Source of the DNA: Paenarthrobacter sp. GOM3
GTDB taxonomy: Bacteria; Actinomycetota; Actinomycetes; Actinomycetales; Micrococcaceae
NCBI RefSeq assembly: GCF_018215265.2
Contig: NZ_CP136562.1
Span: 248,001 to 312,000 of the forward strand
Direction of reading: 5' to 3'
Length of the DNA: 64,000 nt
The position numbers and the translations under genes are program-made. Each line of letters starts with the position of its first letter. Position 1 is the first letter of the stretch. The notes below the pieces were generated by a model. It did not search any database, was not told where the DNA came from, and saw nothing but the letters and a program-made list of their open reading frames with translations. This document shows, piece by piece, positions 58,949 to 64,000 of the stretch.

Positions 58949-60811
58949 ATGCCTGCACTCCGCTCCAGAACTGTCACCCATGGCCGCAACATGGCCGGCG
59001 CCCGCGCACTGCTGCGCGCTTCCGGCGTCGCCAACTCGGACATCGGCAAGCCGATCATCGCCGTAGCCAACTCCTTCACCGAGTTCGTACCCGGCCACAC
59101 CCACCTTGCCCCCGTGGGCCGTATCGTCTCCGACGCGATCCTGGCCGCCGGCGCCGTGCCGCGCGAATTCAACACCATCGCCGTGGACGACGGCATTGCC
59201 ATGGGCCACTCCGGCATGCTCTACTCCCTGCCGTCCCGTGACCTGATCGCCGACTCCGTTGAGTACATGGTCAACGCACACTGCGCCGACGCCCTGGTCT
59301 GCATCTCCAACTGCGACAAGATCACCCCGGGCATGCTCATGGCCGCGCTGCGCTTGAACATCCCGGTGGTCTTCGTCTCCGGCGGCCCCATGGAGGCCGG
59401 CCGCGTGACCTTGACTGACGGTTCCGTGCGCTCCCTTGACCTGGTGAACGCCATCTCCGACGCCGTGGACGAGTCCATCTCCGATGAGGACATCAACCTG
59501 ATCGAAGAGAACGCGTGCCCCACCTGTGGTTCCTGCTCCGGCATGTTCACCGCCAACTCCATGAACTGCCTGGCCGAGGCCATTGGGCTGGCCCTCCCGG
59601 GCAACGGCTCCGTGCTGGCAACCCACACGGCACGCAAGGCGCTGTATGAGAAGGCCGGTTCCACGATTGTTGAGCTGGTGAAGCGCTACTACGACGGCGA
59701 CGACGACTCCGTACTGCCGCGCTCCATCGCCACCGCCGAAGCGTTCGACAACGCCATGGCCCTGGACATTTCCATGGGCGGCTCCACCAACACCATCCTG
59801 CACCTCCTGGCCGCAGCCCAGGAGGCCGGTGTGGACTACGGCCTGGCCGAGATGGACGCCAAGTCCCGCGTGGTGCCCTGCCTGGCGAAGGTGGCCCCGA
59901 ACGTCGCCGGTGACAAGACCTACTACATGGAGGATGTGCACCGCGCCGGTGGCATCCCCGCGCTGCTCGGTGAGCTGAACCGTGGCGGCCTCCTGCATAA
60001 GAATGTTCACTCCGTGCACTCCAACGACCTTGACGGTTGGCTGGACGATTGGGATGTCCGCGGCGGCAAGGCAACGGAAGAAGCCAAGGCCCTGTGGCAC
60101 GCGGCGCCAGGTGGCGTCCGCTCCTCCTTGGCTTTCTCGCAGTCGAACGTGTGGACCTCCCTGGACACCGACGCTGAGGGCGGCTGCATCCGTTCCGTGG
60201 AGCACGCCTACTCCAAGGACGGCGGCCTGGCCGTGTTGCGCGGAAACGTTGCAGTGGACGGCGCCGTGGTGAAGACCGCAGGCGTTGACGAGTCCATCTG
60301 GAAATTCGAAGGCCCGGCCGTGGTGTGCGAATCACAGGACGAAGCCGTGGAAATGATCCTGAACAAGACCATCAAGGAAGGCGACGTAGTGGTCATCCGC
60401 TACGAAGGCCCCCGTGGCGGTCCAGGTATGCAGGAAATGCTCTACCCGACCTCATTCCTCAAGGGCCGCGGTCTGGGCAAGAAATGCGCCCTCATCACGG
60501 ACGGCCGCTTCTCCGGCGGCACCTCTGGCCTGTCGATCGGGCACATCTCCCCGGAGGCTGCCTCCGGTGGCGACATCGCGCTGGTGGAAAACGGCGACAT
60601 CATCAGCATCGACATCACGCAGCGCTCCCTCCAGTTGCAGGTCTCCGACGAGATCCTCGCAGAACGCCGCGAAAAGCTCCTGGTCAACGGCGGCTTCAAG
60701 CCCAAGAACAGGGACCGCCAGGTCTCACCGGCCTTGCGGGCCTATGCAGCCATGGCGCTTTCGGCAGACAAGGGAGCCGTCCGCGACGTCTCGCTGATCG
60801 AGAACCTCTAG
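58949..60811 (+). CDS. ilvD: Dihydroxy-acid dehydratase
   Basis: 620 residues. Dehydrates 2,3-dihydroxy acids in valine and isoleucine synthesis. C122 in [11 protein letters not shown] and C190/C193/C196 in [19 protein letters not shown] hold the Fe-S cluster and substrate metal region, equal to C122 and C195 of E. coli IlvD; it is the long E. coli type. ATG 58949 has AGGA eight bases upstream; ATG 58940 is in frame. Alone here, without ilvBNC. Ends in CTAG shared with the convergent TPP enzyme. Confidence 0.93.
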   Translation: MPALRSRTVTHGRNMAGARALLRASGVANSDIGKPIIAVANSFTEFVPGHTHLAPVGRIVSDAILAAGAVPREFNTIAVDDGIAMGHSGMLYSLPSRDLIADSVEYMVNAHCADALVCISNCDKITPGMLMAALRLNIPVVFVSGGPMEAGRVTLTDGSVRSLDLVNAISDAVDESISDEDINLIEENACPTCGSCSGMFTANSMNCLAEAIGLALPGNGSVLATHTARKALYEKAGSTIVELVKRYYDGDDDSVLPRSIATAEAFDNAMALDISMGGSTNTILHLLAAAQEAGVDYGLAEMDAKSRVVPCLAKVAPNVAGDKTYYMEDVHRAGGIPALLGELNRGGLLHKNVHSVHSNDLDGWLDDWDVRGGKATEEAKALWHAAPGGVRSSLAFSQSNVWTSLDTDAEGGCIRSVEHAYSKDGGLAVLRGNVAVDGAVVKTAGVDESIWKFEGPAVVCESQDEAVEMILNKTIKEGDVVVIRYEGPRGGPGMQEMLYPTSFLKGRGLGKKCALITDGRFSGGTSGLSIGHISPEAASGGDIALVENGDIISIDITQRSLQLQVSDEILAERREKLLVNGGFKPKNRDRQVSPALRAYAAMALSADKGAVRDVSLIENL

Positions 60812-62613
60812 CCGCCGTGGCGTAGCCGCGCCTCACCTTCGGCGTAGATGTCGAGCAGCCCGCGGGCGTGCTCTCCGGCGTTGCCTTCCTGGGCAAGGGC
60901 GGAGCGCATGCCCTCCAGCTTCTGTTCTCCTGCCGGGAAGGGTGGCAGGAGCGGAATGTTGGGGTCGGTGATGACCTCCAGTACCGCCGGACGATCGGCG
61001 TTCAGTACCTCATCCCAGGCCGCTCCCAGTTTCTGCGGGTCATCAACGCGCACGCCTTTGAGGCCAAGCAGTTCCGCGTAGCCTGCGTAGGGGAAGTCCG
61101 GGATTTCCTGGCTCGCTGTGAAGCGCGGCTCGGCCTCCGTTTCGCGTTGTTCCCAGGACACCTCGGCGAGGTCGCGGTTGTTGAACACACACACCACGAA
61201 CCGGGGGTCGGTCCAGTCCCGCCAACGGTGCGCCACGGTTACCAGCTCGGCGATGCCCAGCATTTGCATGCCGCCATCCCCGGCCAGCGCAACAACCGGA
61301 CGCCCGGGGTGGGCGAGCTTCGCCGCCAGCCCGTAGGGAATCGCGCAACCCATGCTCGCCAGTGTGCCTGAAAGATGCGTCGGGACTCCCTCCGGGAGGA
61401 TCAACTGGCGGGCGTACCAGTAAACGCAACTGCCGACGTCGATACTCACCTGGGCGTCGGCGGGCAGCCTGCCGTTGAGTTCCCGCACCACCCTCTCCGG
61501 GTTGACCGGTTCGGCGGGGATGGCGGCCCGTTCCGCGGAGAGCTCACGCCACGCGCGGACCTGCTGTTCGACGTCGGAACGCCAAGTGTGGCGGGATGGC
61601 TGGTCCTTCGCACTGAGCCGCTGGCTGAGGTCGCGGAGTGTTCCGGCGGCGTCGCCCACCAGTCCGACGTCCACCGGATAGCGGTTGGCGATTTTTCGGC
61701 CATCGATGTCGATCTGTACTGCTTTGGCTGTTCCCGGTTTGGGGTAGAACTCCGTCCAGGGAGCGTTGGAGCCGATGATCAGCAGGGTGTCGCAGTTTTC
61801 CAGTAGGTACGCGCTGGCTGTCGTGCCGAGGTGGCCCATGGTTCCTGTGTTGAAGGGCAGTGTCTCGTCGATCCAGGGCTTGCCCAACAGGCTGGTGGTG
61901 ATGCCGGCGCCAAGCTGTTCCGCCAGGGCGATGACCTCTGCTTGCGCTCCGCGGGCTCCTTGGCCGACGAAGAGCGCGATCCGTTCGCCCGCGGAGAGGA
62001 GATCTACCGCCTGGTCCAGTTCTTCGGCGCGGGGCATGACCTCGGCGGGATGCCATACAGGAGCTGTGACGACTATGCCGTGCTCGTGGTCAAGGGCGGG
62101 CGCCTCTGCTGTTTGGATGTCGTGCGGAATGATGACGACGCAGGGGGACTTGGTTTCCAGGGCGGTCCGGAAGGCCCGGTCAATCACCATGGGAACCTGC
62201 TCGGCGGAGCTGACCAGTTGGGCGAACTGGGCGGCGACGTCCTTGAAGAGCGTAAGCAGGTCGATTTCCTGCATATAGGCAGAGCCCAGCACGGAGGTGC
62301 TTTGTTGTCCGATGATCGCCACCACAGGGACGCTGTCCATCTTGGCGTCGTAGAGGCCGTTGAGCAGGTGGACCGCTCCGGGGCCCTGCGTGGAGGTGAC
62401 TACACCCACGCCGCCGGTGTACTTGCCGTGTCCTACGGCCATGAACGCAGCCGCTTCCTCATGCCTGGCCTGGACAAAAGCTATCTCGCCTTCGACGCGG
62501 CGGAGTGCGCCCATGAAGCCGTTGATGCCATCCCCGCTGTACCCGAAAACCCTGTCTACGCCCCACGCCTGCAGGCGTTCCACGATGAGGTCCGAAACCG
62601 TTCGCTGAGTCAT
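60808..62613 (-). CDS. TPP-dependent enzyme, pyruvate oxidase/dehydrogenase (PoxB-like)
   Basis: 601 residues of the acetolactate synthase/pyruvate oxidase superfamily. Catalytic Glu in [18 protein letters not shown], central nucleotide domain [20 protein letters not shown] and TPP/Mg site [13 protein letters not shown] with [11 protein letters not shown]. Start ATG 62613 with AGGAGCCACGG upstream; longer frame unlikely. Likely oxidises pyruvate to acetate, or another oxo acid; acetolactate synthase is less likely since no small subunit and the ALS quinone-loop motif are lacking. A palindrome lies in the divergent region. Confidence 0.8.
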   Translation of the reverse strand: MTQRTVSDLIVERLQAWGVDRVFGYSGDGINGFMGALRRVEGEIAFVQARHEEAAAFMAVGHGKYTGGVGVVTSTQGPGAVHLLNGLYDAKMDSVPVVAIIGQQSTSVLGSAYMQEIDLLTLFKDVAAQFAQLVSSAEQVPMVIDRAFRTALETKSPCVVIIPHDIQTAEAPALDHEHGIVVTAPVWHPAEVMPRAEELDQAVDLLSAGERIALFVGQGARGAQAEVIALAEQLGAGITTSLLGKPWIDETLPFNTGTMGHLGTTASAYLLENCDTLLIIGSNAPWTEFYPKPGTAKAVQIDIDGRKIANRYPVDVGLVGDAAGTLRDLSQRLSAKDQPSRHTWRSDVEQQVRAWRELSAERAAIPAEPVNPERVVRELNGRLPADAQVSIDVGSCVYWYARQLILPEGVPTHLSGTLASMGCAIPYGLAAKLAHPGRPVVALAGDGGMQMLGIAELVTVAHRWRDWTDPRFVVCVFNNRDLAEVSWEQRETEAEPRFTASQEIPDFPYAGYAELLGLKGVRVDDPQKLGAAWDEVLNADRPAVLEVITDPNIPLLPPFPAGEQKLEGMRSALAQEGNAGEHARGLLDIYAEGEARLRHGG

Positions 62614-62658
62614 GCCGTGGCTCCTGTGGTTGCCTAAGTGGTTGGCTTGCCCCTCTAT

Positions 62659-62674
62659 AGTAAGCATGCTTACT
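62659..62674. promoter_or_regulatory. 16-bp perfect palindrome, regulator site
   Basis: AGTAAGCATGCTTACT, 45 bp upstream of the TPP enzyme start and 170 bp before the small gene at 62845. Likely an operator, as no hairpin loop is possible. Confidence 0.55.
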
Positions 62675-62844
62675 GATTGGCCGTCAGAAAAGGGTGTCCC
62701 AATTGGCGCCATTGTGGGCTATCTTGATCGTGAGTGGCCCGACTTATTGTTTTACGCGACGGCAATAATCAAAGGTTGCTTAGTTATTTGTCATGGCTGC
62801 ACGGCATGTTTGCGTTATTTTCCGTATCAACGAAAGGAAATGCG

Positions 62845-63066
62845 TTGGCTGTTTCTGTTGAATTGGGCAAAGCACTCGATAAAGCCTACGAAAATGCGAC
62901 TTTGGACGAAATCCTGGCCGCCCCGCCGTCCGCACTCGCCGGACTTACCGATAAACACAATGAGTTGCTCGCCCAGTTGGGAATCAAGACGGTTCGCGAC
63001 CTTGGCAGCAACAAGTTCTTTGCCGCCGCCGGCGTGTTGGTTGCGCTGTCCGGAAAGGCCGGCTGA
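62845..63066 (+). CDS. Small helical protein, HhH-like C-terminus, unknown function
   Basis: 73 residues starting at TTG 62845, with AAAGGAA 5-6 bases upstream. Predicted helices: VSVELGKALDKAYENATLDE, ILAAPPSALAGLTDKHNELL and AQLGIKTVRDLGSNKFFAAA, the last resembling a helix-hairpin-helix (LGIKTVRDL). A longer frame begins at ATG 62734 but has no SD. The region 62675-62844 holds no other supported gene. Convergent with the isomerase gene, and separated by a hairpin. Function unknown. Confidence 0.6.
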   Translation: MAVSVELGKALDKAYENATLDEILAAPPSALAGLTDKHNELLAQLGIKTVRDLGSNKFFAAAGVLVALSGKAG

Positions 63067-63106
63067 TTACTTCAGTCGTCGCCTGCAGTACCAACCCGAC
63101 CAGGTA

Positions 63107-63149
63107 GCAGTTCAGGTCGTTCTGAGACACTCAAAACGACCTGAACTGC
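63107..63149. terminator. Bidirectional hairpin terminator
   Basis: Perfect 15-bp stem GCAGTTCAGGTCGTT / AACGACCTGAACTGC with a 13-nt loop, between convergent genes ending at 63066 and 63153. No long T-tract. Confidence 0.65.
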
Positions 63150-63152
63150 GAC

Positions 63153-63947
63153 TCAGTTGCGAGTGAACGCCGCGCGGAAGGCGGCCAGCGCGGCGTCCCC
63201 GGCTTCGATCGATTGACCGTCGATGGCACCGGCCTCCAGTCCGATTACCCCGGTGTATCCGGCGTCGACCAGCGCCCTGGAAACGGCGGAATAGTTGATC
63301 TCACCGGTGCCCGGTTCGAAGCGGCCAGGCACGTCCGCCACTTGGATCTCGCCCGTGTAAGGCTGGGCCGCCCGGACCAGCTCGATCAGGTTACCCTCGC
63401 CAATCTGCGCGTGGTAAAGGTCCAGCATCATCCTCACATTGGGGTGGTTGACCGCTTGGACCAGCGCCAGGGTGTCCTTGGCGCGGGCCAAGGGAATGCC
63501 CGGGTGGTCCAGGATGGTGTTCAGGTTCTCCAACGCGAAGACGATCCCATGCTCTGCACCGAGTTGGCCCAACTGCTCCAAGGTGCGGAGCCCGGTCAGC
63601 CACATCCCGCCCGTGGCCCGATGGGTGGGCCTCACAGCGCGGCCACCTTCGCCAAGCTCCGCGGGGTGGACCACCATCCGTTCGACACCTAGTTCCAAGG
63701 CGGTGGGGATCAGCTTCTCCGCCGAAACCAGTACCTCGTGCGCAGTGGAGGAGTCGATCACGCTGCCGCCGAAATAGCCGCTCATGGACGAGAACCTGGC
63801 ACCGGTGGCGGCGAGGGCTCCGATGTCCCTGCCGCGCGTGTCCCAGAGCTCAACCTCAAAGCCCTGATCGTGGATGCGGCGGACGCGGTCGATCAACGGC
63901 AGTTCGCCGTAGACCATCTCCGCGCAGACGGCCAGGCGGAAGGTCAC
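63153..63947 (-). CDS. hyi: Hydroxypyruvate isomerase family TIM barrel
   Basis: 264 residues. TIM-barrel isomerase with metal/active residues E in FALENLNTILDHPGIPL, D and H in RMMLDLYHAQIGEGNL and Q in GEIQVADVPGRFEPGTGEIN, and Glu in VIGLEAG. Interconverts hydroxypyruvate and tartronate semialdehyde in glyoxylate use. GTG 63947 (GGAG just upstream) overlaps the stop of an upstream gene by four bases, so it is in an operon extending beyond the window. Related sugar isomerases are an alternative. Confidence 0.85.
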   Translation of the reverse strand: MTFRLAVCAEMVYGELPLIDRVRRIHDQGFEVELWDTRGRDIGALAATGARFSSMSGYFGGSVIDSSTAHEVLVSAEKLIPTALELGVERMVVHPAELGEGGRAVRPTHRATGGMWLTGLRTLEQLGQLGAEHGIVFALENLNTILDHPGIPLARAKDTLALVQAVNHPNVRMMLDLYHAQIGEGNLIELVRAAQPYTGEIQVADVPGRFEPGTGEINYSAVSRALVDAGYTGVIGLEAGAIDGQSIEAGDAALAAFRAAFTRN

Positions 63948-64000
63948 GCTCCGGTCTCCTGCAACACGGCAGCACCCGTGGGCGCGGCCTCCGCTGCGCG
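63944..64000 (-). CDS. C-terminus of an upstream gene, partial
   Basis: An open frame enters from the right edge and stops at TGA (63944-63946), overlapping the GTG of the hydroxypyruvate isomerase gene (GTGA). Visible end: AAPTGAAVLQETGA. Too short to name; glyoxylate carboligase or tartronate semialdehyde reductase would suit the neighbour but are not shown by the sequence. Confidence 0.5.
   Translation of the reverse strand, partial: RAAEAAPTGAAVLQETGA

Noticed and set aside
1..64000. tRNA, rRNA, CRISPR, insertion sequence or prophage features
   Set aside because: No tRNA cloverleaf, rRNA segment, regularly spaced repeat, transposase or integrase was found on reading.

Overview
The window is high-GC DNA with Shine-Dalgarno starts, many GTG/TTG starts and tightly packed, often stop-overlapping genes. 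Gene content points to a soil actinobacterium of the Micrococcaceae (Arthrobacter/Paenarthrobacter type): a C50 (decaprenoxanthin-type) carotenoid cluster, a maleylpyruvate isomerase of the mycothiol-dependent family, MptB-type mannosyltransferase, Ku/LigD end joining, a DNA topoisomerase IB and an aromatic-acid (3-hydroxybenzoate/gentisate) cluster. I assign the genus from gene content only. I saw no rRNA, tRNA, CRISPR array, insertion sequence or prophage.

Layout. 1-4.1 kb: end of a MocR/aminotransferase-type regulator, an MHS-family transporter and a PrmC-like methyltransferase. 4.2-12.3 kb: a genome-maintenance stretch with divergent ligD and ku, a Rho_N-type small protein, two DUF-type membrane proteins, several small proteins, Dps and topoisomerase IB. 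12.3-13.5 kb: a membrane protein plus its likely TetR regulator. 13.5-17.9 kb: fructose PTS operon fruR-fruK-fruA-ptsH with a long inverted repeat upstream. 17.9-20.5 kb: a pair of small Pro-rich genes, then a GAF-ANTAR regulator flanked by two paralogous Cys-rich proteins. 20.5-23.3 kb: YbdK-type ligase, VOC protein, AraC regulator, esterase. 23.3-27.6 kb: LacI regulator, beta-phosphoglucomutase and GH65 phosphorylase (phosphorolytic disaccharide use). 27.6-33.8 kb: PucR regulator divergent from an FMN hydroxy-acid oxidase, a polar amino-acid ABC transporter and RidA. 34-36.1 kb: PheS-related ligase (SrmL) behind a leader ORF whose stop codon overlaps an anti-SD sequence, then a HicAB pair whose toxin 5' end is out of frame. 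36.2-44.1 kb: TspO, MarR, the carotenoid operon idi-crtE-crtB-crtI-crtYe-crtYf/Eb and a second MarR (CrtR-like). 44.2-50.7 kb: degenerate EAL protein, two tandem GT87-like membrane proteins, MptB, SGNH hydrolase. 50.7-57 kb: complete 3-hydroxybenzoate to fumarate plus pyruvate cluster under an IclR regulator. 57-64 kb: CDF transporter, XRE/MmyB-type regulator, IlvD, a PoxB-like TPP enzyme, a small protein, hydroxypyruvate isomerase and the tail of another gene.

How genes work together. The 3-hydroxybenzoate cluster holds uptake (MFS), hydroxylation to gentisate, ring cleavage, isomerisation and hydrolysis, and the same ATTCTG-N5-CAGAAY palindrome lies upstream of both transcription units. The carotenoid operon runs from isoprenoid isomerisation to C50 elongation/cyclisation, and a similar CTAG-N5-CWAG site lies upstream of the MarR gene at each end. 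Fructose genes are arranged regulator, kinase, permease, HPr in one direction. The most unusual regulatory arrangement is upstream of srmL, where the sequence predicts that translating a 23-residue leader would expose the srmL ribosome-binding site.
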